Translations under genes and position numbers: made by a program
The notes under the pieces: model-generated
The model's database searches: none
What the model was told of the DNA's origin: nothing
Seen by the model: only the letters and a program-made list of their open reading frames with translations
Assembly: GCA_021780475.1 (NCBI GenBank)
Contig: JAJXYR010000014.1
Coordinates: 1 to 36,268 of the forward strand
Length of the DNA stretch: 36,268 nucleotides
DNA from: Pseudomonadota bacterium
Lineage (GTDB): Bacteria; Pseudomonadota; Gammaproteobacteria; Steroidobacterales; Steroidobacteraceae
Direction of reading: 5' to 3'
Shown here: one piece after another, positions 19,715-29,742 of the stretch
Numbering within the stretch: position 1 is the stretch's first letter
Layout: each line of letters opens with the position of its first letter

Positions 19715-19718
<4 letters not shown>
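18378..19718 (+). CDS. miaB: tRNA-2-methylthio-N6-dimethylallyladenosine synthase
   Basis: MiaB is a radical-SAM methylthiotransferase that adds a methylthio group to N6-isopentenyl-A37 of tRNAs reading UNN codons. Visible in order are: the UPF0004 domain with its auxiliary-cluster cysteines C12 ([12 protein letters not shown]), C49 (NTCSVRE) and C83 (GGCVAS); the radical-SAM CxxxCxxC at C157, C161 and C164 (CSKYCSFC); [28 protein letters not shown]; and a C-terminal TRAM domain. The 446-residue length is close to the family's 440-475. ATG 18378 ([15 protein letters not shown]) is the family-like start. It leads the miaB-phoH-ybeY-corC cluster and overlaps phoH by 4 bases. Confidence 0.97.
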
Positions 19719-20707
<989 letters not shown>

Positions 20708-21176
20708 ACCCGCGCTCGAACTCGACGTCACCTTCGCCGCGCGCCGGCCCTGGGTGCCGCGGCGTTCGGAGTTTGCCGTCTGGGCCCGCGCCGCGCTCGC
20801 CGCATCCGGCCCGCCGGTGCGGCTGTCGATCCGCGTCGTCGGGGCGGCCCGCAGTCGGCGGTTGAATCGCGACTACCGCGGCAAGCCCAAACCGACCAAC
20901 GTGCTGTCATTTGCCGGTGCGGGGCTCTGCCCCGACCGCAGGCTCGATCTCGGCGAACTGGTGATCTGCGCGCCGGTCGTTGCGCGCGAGGCCGAAGCCG
21001 CGGGCGTCGCGCCACGGGCGCACTGGGCGCACCTGACGGTCCACGGCGTGCTGCATCTGCGGGGTTTTGACCACGAGCTCGACTCGCAGGCCCGCAGGAT
21101 GATGGCGGCGGAGGTTCAAATCCTTGATCTGCTTGGTTTTTCCGACCCATACCTGTGATCGAGTATGCTTGCGACG

Positions 21177-22043
21177 ATGTCTGATCAGTCACACGGCGGT
21201 ACCGGCCGCTGGTTAAAGCGAATCACCAAGTCGATGTCCGGGGAGCCGCGCGATCTATCCGAGTTGATCGAGGACCTGGGCGAGGCCAGCGCAAGGGGCT
21301 TGTTCGATGCCGACGCGCTCGCGATGCTCGAGGGCGTGCTGTCGGTCGCCGAGACCCAGGTGCGCGACATCATGGTGCCGCGGTCACAGATCGTCTTCGT
21401 CGAACGCGACGAGTCGCCGGAACGCATCGTCCAGCATGTGGTCGAGTCCGGCCATTCGCGTTTCCCGGTCATCGGCGAGGATCGCGACGAGATTCTCGGC
21501 ATCCTGCTCGCCAAGGATTTGCTGCGGCTGCAGATCGCGGGCGCGCCCCCGTTCGACATGCGCGAATACATGCGGGCGGCGGTGTTCGTGCCCGAGAGCA
21601 AGCGCCTGAACGTGCTGCTGAAGGAATTCCGCCGCAGCCACAACCACCTGGCGATCGTGGTCGACGAGTACGGCGGCGTCTGTGGACTGGTCACGATCGA
21701 GGACGTGATCGAGCAGATCGTCGGCGAAATCGACGATGAACACGACGTGGACGACGATCAGTCGATCCGCAAAGAGGGGGCCAGGGAGTTTTCGGTCCGG
21801 GCACTGACGCCGATCGAGATGTTCAACCGATATTTCGGCACCGCCTACTCGGACGAGGAATACGACACGATCAGCGGACTCGTGATGCACGAGTTCGGCC
21901 GCCTGCCGCGGCGCGGCGAGTCGATACACGTCGGACAGATGGAATTTCGCGTGGTCCGCGCCGATCGCCGCCGGATCGACATGCTGCGCGTGATCACTCC
22001 GGCCGACTATGAACCGCCGGCCGACGAAGGGCTGGGGGGCTGA
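21177..22043 (+). CDS. corC: CorC/YbeX CBS-domain protein
   Basis: CorC-family proteins (YbeX) are cytoplasmic, with a paired CBS domain and a C-terminal CorC/HlyC (transporter-associated) domain. They have been linked to magnesium/cobalt homeostasis and, in E. coli, to ribosome metabolism. The 288-residue protein shows VRDIMVPRSQIVFVE, HSRFPVIGEDRDEILGILLAKDLL, VVDEYGGVCGLVTIEDVIEQIVGEI and the CorC domain with YDTISGLVMHEFGRLPRRGE. I favour ATG 21177 (MSDQSHG) because it matches the family N-terminus; ATG 21165 is in frame 4 codons earlier. Next to it one would expect lnt, which is absent here. Confidence 0.94.
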   Translation: MSDQSHGGTGRWLKRITKSMSGEPRDLSELIEDLGEASARGLFDADALAMLEGVLSVAETQVRDIMVPRSQIVFVERDESPERIVQHVVESGHSRFPVIGEDRDEILGILLAKDLLRLQIAGAPPFDMREYMRAAVFVPESKRLNVLLKEFRRSHNHLAIVVDEYGGVCGLVTIEDVIEQIVGEIDDEHDVDDDQSIRKEGAREFSVRALTPIEMFNRYFGTAYSDEEYDTISGLVMHEFGRLPRRGESIHVGQMEFRVVRADRRRIDMLRVITPADYEPPADEGLGG

Positions 22044-22103
22044 TTCACCGCGGCCCGACCGGATCGCCGCTTTTCTCCATCTCGGGTATTCTGCCCAACC
22101 ATC

Positions 22104-24695
22104 ATGCAAGAACGATACGAACCGGCCATCGTCGAGGCCGACGCTCAGAAGTTTTGGGACGAACGGCGCTGCTTCGAGGCCCGGGAGGAGCCGGGCCGGG
22201 ACAAGTATTACTGCCTGTCGATGTTCCCCTATCCCAGCGGCCGCTGCCACATGGGGCACGTGCGCAATTACACGATCGGCGACGTTCTCGCGCGCTTCAT
22301 GCGGATGAACGGCAGGAACGTGCTGCAGCCGATGGGATGGGACGCCTTCGGTCTGCCGGCGGAAAATGCCGCTATCGCGAACGGCGTGCCGCCGGCGAAG
22401 TGGACCTACGACAACATCGCCTACATGCGCACACAGCTCAAGTCCCTCGGGCTCGCGATCGATTGGAGCCGGGAACTGGCGACCTGCCGGCCGGAATATT
22501 ACCGCTGGAACCAATGGCTGTTCCTGCGGATGCTGGAGCACGGGATCGCCTATCGCCGCACCGGCGTCGTCAACTGGGACCCCGTCGATCAGACCGTGCT
22601 CGCGAACGAGCAGGTCATCGACGGCCGCGGCTGGCGGACCGGAGCCACGGTGGAAAAGCGCGAAATTCCGATGTACTACCTGCGGATCACCGCCTTCGCC
22701 GAGGACCTGCTCGGCGCGCTTCAGGACCTGCCGGGCTGGCCCGAGCGCGTGCGCGCGATGCAGGCGAACTGGATCGGCAAGAGCGAGGGCGTGAACATCG
22801 GTTTTCCGTACGACCTCGCCGGCGAAACCGGCGTTCTGCGCGCGTTCACGACGCGCGCGGACACGATCATGGGGGTCAGCTTTTGCGCGGTCGCCGCGGA
22901 GCATCCGCTCGCGGCGCACGCCGCGGCCGCGAATCCGGCGCTCGCGGACTTCATCGAAGAGTGCAAGCGGGGGCCCGCGATCGAAGCGGAGCTCGCGACC
23001 CAGGAGAAGAAGGGCATGGCCACGGGTCTGTCCGTGCGCCATCCCTTGAGCGGCCAGGATGTGCCGGTGTGGGTCGGCAACTACGTGTTGATGTCCTATG
23101 GTTCGGGTGCGGTCATGGGCGTTCCCGCGCACGATGAGCGGGATTTCGCGTTCGCGAAGAAATATGGGCTGGCGATCCAGCCGGTCATCGACGTCGAAGG
23201 GCGGCCGTTTTCGACCGACGCATGGCAGCCCTGGTACGAGGAGCGGGGCCGCTGCATCAACTCAGGGCGCTACGACGGCCTCGACTACCGGGCCGCGGTC
23301 GATGCGGTCGCGGCGGATCTGGGTGCGGCGGGCCTGGGCGAGAAACAGACCACATGGCGGCTGCGCGATTGGGGAATTTCGCGCCAGCGCTATTGGGGCT
23401 GCCCGATTCCGATCATCCGCTGCGATGCCTGCGGGGCGGTGCCCGTGCCCGACGCGGACCTGCCAGTCCTGCTGCCCGAGGATCTGGTGCCCGACGGCAG
23501 CGGCAATCCGCTCGCGAAACACGCCGGTTTTCTCGCCTGCCGCTGTCCGCGTTGCGGCGGCGACGCGCGCCGCGAAACCGACACCATGGACACGTTCGTC
23601 GATTCCTCCTGGTATTTTCTGCGCTTCGCGTGCAGCGACAACGCCGGCGCGATGGTCGATGCACGCGTGGATCATTGGTTGCCGGTCGATCAATACATCG
23701 GGGGGATCGAGCACGCTATTCTGCATCTGCTGTATTCCCGCTTTTGGACGCGCGTGATGCACCGGCTCGGGTATGTGGGTTTCGATGAACCGTTCACGAA
23801 TCTGTTCACACAAGGGATGGTGCTCAACGAGGTTTTCTACCGCAAGCCGCCGTCCGGACGCGTCGAATACTTCAATCCGGCGGACGTCGAAATCACGATC
23901 GATCCCCGCGACAAGCAGCGCGTGGCGACGCTGCGCGCCGACGGCGACCCGGTGATATCCGGCGGGGTCGTGACGATGTCCAAGTCGAAGAACAACGGCG
24001 TCGATCCGCAAGCCCTGGTCACGGAGTTCGGCGCCGACACGGCGCGGCTGTTCACGATGTTCGCCGCACCGCCGGAACAGACTCTCGAATGGTCGGACGA
24101 AGGGGTCCAAGGCGCCTACCGGTTCATCAAGCGCCTCTGGAAGGCTGTCCACGACCACGTGTCGCGGGACGGCGCGACCGTGGCCGGCGAGGAATTCGAG
24201 GAGGGCCGGCGGGAAATGCGGCGCCAGGCGCACCTGACGCTCGCGAAGGTCACCGACGACATCGGACGCCGGCGTACCTTCAACACGGCGATCGCATCGG
24301 TCATGGAACTGATGAACTCGCTCTCGCGGTTCGACCCGCGGTCGGCGCGGGATCGGGCGGTCGTGCAGGAGTGCCTCGAGATCGCCGTGATCTGCCTGTC
24401 GCCGATCATTCCACACGCGACGCACGCTCTGTGGCACGCGCTCGGCCACCGGACGGCGATCATCGACGAGCCCTGGCCGGCCGTCGACGAGGCGGCGCTC
24501 GCGCAGTCGATGTTGGAGATCGTCGTCCAGGTCAACGGCAAGCTGCGCAGCCGCATCGCGGTGCCCGCGGGAGCCGGCGAAGACGCCGTGCGGGCCGCGG
24601 CGCTCGCGGATCCGAACGTGCGCAAATTCACCGGCGACACGATGATCAAGAAGGTGATCGTGGTCGCCGGAAAGCTCGTCAATGTCGTCGTTTGA
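22104..24695 (+). CDS. leuS: leucyl-tRNA synthetase
   Basis: LeuS charges tRNA-Leu with leucine. The 863-residue protein is full length (E. coli 860). It has the HIGH motif as HMGH (49-52), the LeuRS editing domain with [10 protein letters not shown] and [20 protein letters not shown], a cysteine-rich insertion ([17 protein letters not shown]), the catalytic core second half with [11 protein letters not shown], a KMSKS-like loop TMSKSKNNG (624-632), and the anticodon-binding and C-terminal domains ([11 protein letters not shown]). The first position of KMSKS is threonine rather than lysine. ATG 22104 (MQERYEP) is the family start. lptE begins 14 bases before the stop. Confidence 0.97.
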   Translation: MQERYEPAIVEADAQKFWDERRCFEAREEPGRDKYYCLSMFPYPSGRCHMGHVRNYTIGDVLARFMRMNGRNVLQPMGWDAFGLPAENAAIANGVPPAKWTYDNIAYMRTQLKSLGLAIDWSRELATCRPEYYRWNQWLFLRMLEHGIAYRRTGVVNWDPVDQTVLANEQVIDGRGWRTGATVEKREIPMYYLRITAFAEDLLGALQDLPGWPERVRAMQANWIGKSEGVNIGFPYDLAGETGVLRAFTTRADTIMGVSFCAVAAEHPLAAHAAAANPALADFIEECKRGPAIEAELATQEKKGMATGLSVRHPLSGQDVPVWVGNYVLMSYGSGAVMGVPAHDERDFAFAKKYGLAIQPVIDVEGRPFSTDAWQPWYEERGRCINSGRYDGLDYRAAVDAVAADLGAAGLGEKQTTWRLRDWGISRQRYWGCPIPIIRCDACGAVPVPDADLPVLLPEDLVPDGSGNPLAKHAGFLACRCPRCGGDARRETDTMDTFVDSSWYFLRFACSDNAGAMVDARVDHWLPVDQYIGGIEHAILHLLYSRFWTRVMHRLGYVGFDEPFTNLFTQGMVLNEVFYRKPPSGRVEYFNPADVEITIDPRDKQRVATLRADGDPVISGGVVTMSKSKNNGVDPQALVTEFGADTARLFTMFAAPPEQTLEWSDEGVQGAYRFIKRLWKAVHDHVSRDGATVAGEEFEEGRREMRRQAHLTLAKVTDDIGRRRTFNTAIASVMELMNSLSRFDPRSARDRAVVQECLEIAVICLSPIIPHATHALWHALGHRTAIIDEPWPAVDEAALAQSMLEIVVQVNGKLRSRIAVPAGAGEDAVRAAALADPNVRKFTGDTMIKKVIVVAGKLVNVVV

Positions 24696-25206
24696 CATGC
24701 GGCGCATGGCGGCGCGACGGTTGGCGCCGCCGATCCTGGCCGCGCTCGCGGCGCTCACCGCGCTCGCCGCCTGCGGGTTTCATCTCGCCGGCAGCGAGCC
24801 GCTGCCTTCGGTGCTGATGCGTCCGCACCTGTCGTTCACGGATCCGTATTCGGACTTCGCGCGCGACTTCGAACGGCAGCTGCAGGCCGCCGGTGCGGTG
24901 TTGCAGCCGCGCGGCGCCGGCGCTTCCGCGACGATCGAGGTGTCGCGGGACACCGTCGAACAACGGGTTCTGTCGGTATCCGCGCGCAACATCCCGACCG
25001 AGTATCTGCTCGTCTACACGGTCACCTACGCGGTGCGCAGCGTCAAGGGCGAACTGTTGCCGCCGCAGACCATCAGTCTGACCCAGGACTACAGCTTTTC
25101 GGAGCGGGCGGTGCTCGCGAAGGAGCACGAAGCGGACATGCTGAGGCGGCAGATGGCGCGGAACCTGGTCGAAATCGCGATGCGCCGGATCGCGAGCCTA
25201 AGGTGA
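24682..25206 (+). CDS. lptE: LPS assembly lipoprotein LptE
   Basis: LptE is the outer-membrane lipoprotein that plugs the LptD barrel and helps insert lipopolysaccharide. The 174-residue product has a signal peptide with lipobox ALAAC (cysteine 31), then CGFHLAG, the characteristic first motif of the mature protein. [22 protein letters not shown] and a C-terminal helix ([21 protein letters not shown]) also fit the family. ATG 24682 overlaps leuS by 14 bases and has GGAAAG 8 bases upstream; ATG 24697 is a weaker alternative. The leuS-lptE order is conserved, but holA, which usually follows, is replaced here by a HEAAH-motif gene. Confidence 0.93.
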   Translation: MSSFDMRRMAARRLAPPILAALAALTALAACGFHLAGSEPLPSVLMRPHLSFTDPYSDFARDFERQLQAAGAVLQPRGAGASATIEVSRDTVEQRVLSVSARNIPTEYLLVYTVTYAVRSVKGELLPPQTISLTQDYSFSERAVLAKEHEADMLRRQMARNLVEIAMRRIASLR

Positions 25207-25212
25207 GCCGGC

Positions 25213-25713
25213 GTGGCCGCCGATGAAGCGGCCGTCCTGCTGCTGAGCGGCATCGATCGCGTCGGCGTTGGTGTGCTGCTGGCGCGGTACGGACTTGCGA
25301 TGCAGATCGTGGCGCCGGAGGAAGCCATACCGGGATCCTATTGGGGCGAGCGCGAAGCGGGCTTGATCGGCAGCACGATCCATGTGCGCCTGGACACGCC
25401 GGTGCACTCGGTGCTGCACGAGGCGGCCCATTTCATCTGCATGAGCGCCGAGCGCAGGGTGGGGCTCGACACGGACGCGGGCGGCGACCATGCGGAGGAA
25501 AACGGCGTCTGTTATCTGCAGATCGTGCTGGCCGGCTTGCTGCACCAGGTCGGCCGCGCGCGCATGCTTCGCGACATGGATTCCTGGGGATATACCTTCC
25601 GTCTGGGCAGCGCTTCGCAATGGTTTCACGACGATGCCGACGACGCGCGGGCCTGGCTGATCGACCGGGGCATCCTCGATGCCGCCGGCCGACCCACTTT
25701 TCAATGCCGTTGA
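25213..25713 (+). CDS. uncharacterised HEAAH (zincin-like) protein
   Basis: I do not recognise a named family. The 166-residue protein has no signal peptide or membrane helix and should be cytoplasmic. Its core is VLHEAAHFICM with H69-E70-x-x-H73, the HExxH zinc-protease motif. It is followed about 20 residues later by DHAEENGVCYLQIVL, where E95/E96 could be a third ligand as in gluzincins. The remainder is alpha-helical with tryptophan- and aspartate-rich stretches (MDSWGYTF, WFHDDADDARAWLIDRG). GTG 25213 is preceded by AAGGTGAG overlapping the lptE stop, so it belongs to the leuS-lptE operon. It could be a metallopeptidase or a protein that only keeps the fold. Confidence 0.75.
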   Translation: MAADEAAVLLLSGIDRVGVGVLLARYGLAMQIVAPEEAIPGSYWGEREAGLIGSTIHVRLDTPVHSVLHEAAHFICMSAERRVGLDTDAGGDHAEENGVCYLQIVLAGLLHQVGRARMLRDMDSWGYTFRLGSASQWFHDDADDARAWLIDRGILDAAGRPTFQCR

Positions 25714-25716
25714 CGC

Positions 25717-26823
25717 CTACGCCGCGTTTGCGTTCGATTTCGGCGGCGCCATCGAATAACAGCGGCCGAAGCGGTTGGCCAGGAACTTCGGCAGCGCGAT
25801 CTCTTCCTGGCGGATCAACCCGGATTGCGGGAGATCGCCGGACGCAAGCATGTCGAGCACCGCGCAAATCCCGCCCGCCGTGGTGATCTGGATCGCGCTG
25901 CGCACCCGGCCGCCGACCGGCGCCGCGTAGATCTTGTTCGCGTAGGTTTCCTGAAGGAGCTGCCCGCCGCGCATGCCGCTGACGGTGACGAAGACGATGA
26001 CCACGTCCTGCAGCGTGATGGGAACGGCGTTCTCCAAGATATCCTTGAGCAGCTCGCGCCGGTCGCGCAGGCGCAGATCGTTCAGCAGCGCCTTCATGAT
26101 CGCGGCGTGACCCGGGTACCGGATGGTCCGATAGTTGAGATTGCGCACTTTGCCGGCGAGCGTCTCGCACAGGGTGCCCAGGCCTCCGGAGGTGTTGAAC
26201 GCCTCGTACAGCACGCCGTCGAGCGAGAATTCCTCGCACTCCTCGAGCGGCTGCGTCTCGCGCAGCTGGCCGTTGACGATTGCCTCGCAGGGCTCGCAGT
26301 ACTCGTTGATTACTCCGTCGGTGCTCCACGTCAGATTGTAGTTGAGCGCATTGGACGGGAATTCCGGCAGTGCGCCGACACGCATGCGAACGTCGTGCAA
26401 CTCGTCGAATCGCGAGGCGAGATCGCTCGCGACGATCGTGATGAACCCGGGCGCCAGCCCGCATTGCGGAATGAACGCGGTGCGCGCGCCGGCCGCAAGC
26501 TGTTTGACGATGCGGGTGCTGGCGACGTCCTCGGTCAGATCCAGGTAATTCGCGCCGGCCGCTTTGGCCGCTTCGGCGATCATGCGGGTCGCGTGATAGG
26601 GGGCCGCGCTCAGCACGGCGAATTGGCCGTCGAGAAGGCGCCGCAGAGCGGTGCCGTCGACGATATCCACGGCCACCTTGTTCACCGGGCGTGAGGTCTC
26701 CAGTCGATCCAATTGCATCTTCGAGCGGTCCGCGACCGTCACGGAATAGTCTCCGCTGCCGGCCAACAGCTCCGCGATCATCGAACCGATTTTCCCCGCC
26801 CCGACAATGACGACTTTTTTCAT
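25717..26823 (-). CDS. saccharopine dehydrogenase family oxidoreductase
   Basis: This is a 368-residue NAD(P)-dependent dehydrogenase of the saccharopine dehydrogenase/lysine dehydrogenase family. The Rossmann fold starts at once: VVIVGAGKIGSMIAELL with GxGxxG at 8-13. The segments VLSAAPYHATRMIAEAAKAAGANYLDLTED, IPQCGLAPGF and FNTSGGLGTLCETLAG are typical of the family. Such enzymes form or cleave saccharopine or oxidise lysine; which one applies is not readable here. ATG 26823 has GAGAGGA upstream; the longer frame to 26883 is not supported. It is divergent from an Lrp/AsnC regulator, which supports a role in amino-acid catabolism, most likely lysine. Confidence 0.85.
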   Translation of the reverse strand: MKKVVIVGAGKIGSMIAELLAGSGDYSVTVADRSKMQLDRLETSRPVNKVAVDIVDGTALRRLLDGQFAVLSAAPYHATRMIAEAAKAAGANYLDLTEDVASTRIVKQLAAGARTAFIPQCGLAPGFITIVASDLASRFDELHDVRMRVGALPEFPSNALNYNLTWSTDGVINEYCEPCEAIVNGQLRETQPLEECEEFSLDGVLYEAFNTSGGLGTLCETLAGKVRNLNYRTIRYPGHAAIMKALLNDLRLRDRRELLKDILENAVPITLQDVVIVFVTVSGMRGGQLLQETYANKIYAAPVGGRVRSAIQITTAGGICAVLDMLASGDLPQSGLIRQEEIALPKFLANRFGRCYSMAPPKSNANAA

Positions 26824-26882
26824 GATTCCTCTCCGCTGTGGCCCGGTATTTTTCGGCATCAGCCTGTCGAATGGTAGGTGCA

Positions 26883-26896
26883 AATTAGATATAATT
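26883..26896. promoter_or_regulatory. palindrome overlapping a -10 box in the divergent dehydrogenase/Lrp promoter region
   Basis: AATTA-GATA-TAATT (26883-26896) is a perfect 5-bp inverted repeat around a 4-base centre, in an AT-rich patch of an otherwise GC-rich window. It overlaps TATAAT (26890-26895), a consensus -10 for the regulator gene, with a weak TCGAAT -35 (26867-26872) at a 17-base spacing. AT-rich palindromes are typical Lrp/AsnC sites, so this is a candidate autoregulatory operator. Confidence 0.55.
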
Positions 26897-26927
26897 ACAG
26901 GGTTGGTTATGCGTTATTACTATCTGG

Positions 26928-27365
26928 ATGCGCACTATGCTCGATCCGGTCGATGAGAAGCTGTTGGCGATCCTGCGCGACGAGGGCCGGGCGAGCATTG
27001 CGCAGCTGGCGCGCACCGTCGGGCGTTCCCGGACCAGCGTGCAAAGCCGGCTCGAGCGGCTCGAGCGGCAAGGCGTGATCCAGGGCTATACGGTGCGCAT
27101 CGCACCGGAACATGCGGCGGGCGCCGTGCGGGCGCACGTCATGATCGCGGTCGGGCCGAAGGAAGCGCGCGCGGTCATCGCGGCGCTCTTCAAGGTCAAA
27201 CAGGTGCGGGTATTGCATTCGGTCAGCGGCGACGTCGATTTGATCGCGATTGCCGCGACGGCGACCGTAGCCGAAATGGATGAGGTGATCGACCGCATCG
27301 GCGCGATCGCGGGGGTCGAGCGAACCACCTCGTCGATCATCCTGTCGACGAAGTTCGAACGCTGA
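26928..27365 (+). CDS. Lrp/AsnC family transcriptional regulator
   Basis: The 145-residue protein has the Lrp/AsnC layout. An N-terminal winged helix-turn-helix (about 8-55; LDPVDEKLLAILRDEGR, IAQLARTVGRSRTSVQSRLERLERQGVI) is followed by a C-terminal ligand-sensing RAM domain (about 68-140) with VRVLHSVSGDVDLIAIAA. Members bind an amino acid or keto acid, usually the substrate or product of a divergent neighbour. Here that neighbour is the saccharopine-dehydrogenase-family gene, so lysine or a derivative is a reasonable guess. ATG 26928 is used; ATG 26937 (MLDPVDEK) is nearly as good, and neither has a strong ribosome binding site. Confidence 0.93.
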   Translation: MRTMLDPVDEKLLAILRDEGRASIAQLARTVGRSRTSVQSRLERLERQGVIQGYTVRIAPEHAAGAVRAHVMIAVGPKEARAVIAALFKVKQVRVLHSVSGDVDLIAIAATATVAEMDEVIDRIGAIAGVERTTSSIILSTKFER

Positions 27366-27437
27366 TCGCGCGTCGCGCCCGGTCCGGGCCGCAATGTTAA
27401 GCTAGCGGCGGCCTCACCAACGTCCCAGGATTCAACC

Positions 27438-28553
27438 ATGAACTCACCGAAACGATTCACCCTGCTGGCCTGTTTTCTCACGCTGTTGGCCGGCGGCGCG
27501 CAATCTCAAGTGGGCACCGGCACCGCCGCCTCCGCCGCGGCTCCGCCGATCGGCCACGTATTCCTGATCGTGCTGGAAAACGAACCCTTCCACGCGAGCT
27601 TCGGTCCGCACTCGCCGGCGGCGTACCTGGCGCGGGAGCTGCCGCGTCAGGGAGCGCTGTTGACCCAATACTATGGGATCGGCCATTACAGCCTCGACAA
27701 CTACATCGCGATGATCAGCGGTCAGGCGCCGAACCCGGATACCCAGCAGGACTGCCCGGTGTTCAACGAGTTCGTCGCCAGCGGTCCGGTCGGCGCCTAT
27801 GGGCAATTGCCCGGCACGGGCTGCGTCTATCCGGCGGCCGTGCCGACAATCGCCGATCAGCTCGAGGCAAGGCACCTCGGTTGGATGGCTTACATGGAGG
27901 ACATGGGCAACGATCCACGGCGCGAAGGGGCGACCTGCGCGCATGCCGCCGTGGGAGCGCGCGATGAAACGGAACGGGCCAGTGCCGGCGACGAATACGC
28001 CGCCAAGCATGATCCCTTCGTTTATTTCCACGCCCTCATCGACGACGCCCCGCGCTGCAACGCGCACGTGGTCAACCTGCAACGCTTGACCGAAGATCTT
28101 GCGCACGCCGCGACGACGCCGAATTTCGCGTTCATCACGCCGAACCTTTGTCACGACGGCCACAATCCACGCTGCGTCGACGGTGCGCCGGGCGGTTTGG
28201 CGGGAGTCGATGCGTTCCTCAAGATCTGGGTGCCGCGGATCATGGCTTCGCCTGCGTATCGCAAGGACGGCTTGATCGTGGTCACGTTCGACGAGGGGTT
28301 GACCGGCGCGGCTTGCTGCGACGAGCAGGGCCTGCCCGGAGGCCCGCTACCCGGTCAATTCGGGCCCGGCGGCGGCCGCGTCGGCGCCGTGCTGTTGTCG
28401 CCGTTCATCCGCGGCGGCACCGTGTCCCGTCGGCCCTACAATCATTACAGTCTGCTGCACAGCGTCGAGGATTATTTCGGGCTGGCGCCCTTGGGCTACG
28501 CGGCGGCTCCGGGAGCGCGGCCCTTCGGGCGCGACGTCTTCGCGCGGCCGTAA
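27438..28553 (+). CDS. secreted phosphoesterase (phospholipase C/acid phosphatase family)
   Basis: This 371-residue protein has a signal peptide (residues 1-23, likely cleaved after AQS) and the alkaline-phosphatase-like phosphoesterase fold of bacterial phospholipase C and AcpA-type acid phosphatases. Visible are VFLIVLENEPF (41-51, metal-ligand Glu and Asn), GIGHYSLDNYIAMISGQ, NFAFITPNLCHDGHN, LIVVTFDEG, GRVGAVLLSPFI and the C-terminal NHYSLLHSVEDYFGL. Several cysteine pairs fit an exported protein. The substrate (phospholipid head group or phosphomonoester) is unknown. ATG 27438 has AGGA upstream. It stands alone and converges with the acyl-CoA dehydrogenase operon. Confidence 0.88.
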   Translation: MNSPKRFTLLACFLTLLAGGAQSQVGTGTAASAAAPPIGHVFLIVLENEPFHASFGPHSPAAYLARELPRQGALLTQYYGIGHYSLDNYIAMISGQAPNPDTQQDCPVFNEFVASGPVGAYGQLPGTGCVYPAAVPTIADQLEARHLGWMAYMEDMGNDPRREGATCAHAAVGARDETERASAGDEYAAKHDPFVYFHALIDDAPRCNAHVVNLQRLTEDLAHAATTPNFAFITPNLCHDGHNPRCVDGAPGGLAGVDAFLKIWVPRIMASPAYRKDGLIVVTFDEGLTGAACCDEQGLPGGPLPGQFGPGGGRVGAVLLSPFIRGGTVSRRPYNHYSLLHSVEDYFGLAPLGYAAAPGARPFGRDVFARP

Positions 28554-28581
28554 GGACCAATCGCTCGACGTCGGTCGCCGG

Positions 28582-29742
28582 TCAATCGCCGTCGTCGTCG
28601 ACGAAGAGGCCGCCGGCGCGCGCGAGCGCCGCGAGCTGCCAGTCCGCGTCGCCGAAGCTGCGGTCGATCAGGGTCATGCGCTTGAAGTAGTGACCGACCT
28701 CGTATTCCATCGTCATGCCGATGCCGCCGTGCAGCTGGATCGCCTCTTCGCCGATGCGGCGCCCCGAACGGCCGATCTGCACCTTGGCCGCGGCGATCGT
28801 CCGGCGGCGCTCGGCGGCGTCCGGCGCGTCGACCATCATCGCCGCGAGCAGCGCCATGCTGCGGGCCAGTTCGAGCGCGATCAATTGATCGACGGCCCGA
28901 TGCTGCAGCGCCTGAAAATCGCCGATCGGCCGGCCGAACTGCCGGCGCGTCTTGAGATGATCCACGGTGAGCCGCTGCATCGCCGCCATGACGCCCACCG
29001 CCTCGGCACAACGCGCGGCAATCGCCTCGTCCAGCACGCGTTCGATCAAGGCCGCGTCATTGCCGGGCTCGCCAAGCACGAACTGTGCATCGACGCGCAC
29101 ATCCTCGAGCGTGATTTCGGCCGCACCGATCCCGTCCTGGCTCCGATAGGCGGTGCGGCGCAAGCCGGCCGAGGCGCCCTCGACCAGGAAAACGCCGAGG
29201 CCCGCGCGCTCCCTCGGGCCGCCGGCGACGCGCGCGGTGACGATGATCTTATCCGCGACGTCGCCGTGCATCACGAGACTCTTGGCGCCATTCAGGATCC
29301 ACGAGCCGCCGTCGCGCCGCGCCGTCGTCGTTACATCGACCGGATCGTAGCGCGACTGACGCTCGGTCCACCCGAATGCCAATAACAGCGAACCCGCGGC
29401 GATGCGCGGTACGAGTTCGGCGCGCAGCGCGGCGGGCGCGCCGAGTCGCAGGCAGGCGCCGCCAAGAACCACCGTTGCGAAATACGGCTCGAGCACCAGG
29501 CCGCGGCCGAGCGCCTCCATGACGATCATCGTCTCCGCCGGTCCGCCGCCGATGCCGCCGTCCGCCTCGGCGAACGGCAGACCGAGGAATCCAAGTGCCG
29601 CGAACTTCTCCCACAGTTCGCGGCTCCAGCCATCCGGCAGCGCGGCGCCGCGCCTTCGATGCGCCATGTCGCTCTCCAGCGCGATCAGGCGGTCGATGGA
29701 GTCACGCAGCAGGCGCTGATCATCGCTCGGATCGAAATTCAT
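28582..29742 (-). CDS. acyl-CoA dehydrogenase, pimeloyl-CoA dehydrogenase small-subunit type
   Basis: This 386-residue FAD-dependent dehydrogenase resembles the small subunit (PimD-type) of pimeloyl-CoA dehydrogenase. It starts MNFDPSDDQRLLRDSIDRL and contains GFLGLPFAEADGGIGGGP, AFGWTERQSRYD, TVDHLKTRRQFGRPIGDFQ and the C-terminal IQLHGGIGMTMEYEVGHYFK. Such enzymes introduce the first double bond into dicarboxylyl- or medium-chain acyl-CoAs as half of a two-subunit complex. ATG 29742 overlaps the stop of the large-subunit gene by 4 bases (ATGA), which fits equal production. Open frame beyond 29742 is antisense-like and was discarded. Confidence 0.87.
   Translation of the reverse strand: MNFDPSDDQRLLRDSIDRLIALESDMAHRRRGAALPDGWSRELWEKFAALGFLGLPFAEADGGIGGGPAETMIVMEALGRGLVLEPYFATVVLGGACLRLGAPAALRAELVPRIAAGSLLLAFGWTERQSRYDPVDVTTTARRDGGSWILNGAKSLVMHGDVADKIIVTARVAGGPRERAGLGVFLVEGASAGLRRTAYRSQDGIGAAEITLEDVRVDAQFVLGEPGNDAALIERVLDEAIAARCAEAVGVMAAMQRLTVDHLKTRRQFGRPIGDFQALQHRAVDQLIALELARSMALLAAMMVDAPDAAERRRTIAAAKVQIGRSGRRIGEEAIQLHGGIGMTMEYEVGHYFKRMTLIDRSFGDADWQLAALARAGGLFVDDDGD

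Noticed and set aside
21384-23132. A 582-codon open frame antisense to corC and leuS
   Set aside because: Composition is His/Arg/Asp-rich shadow coding, and both sense genes are complete and well supported.
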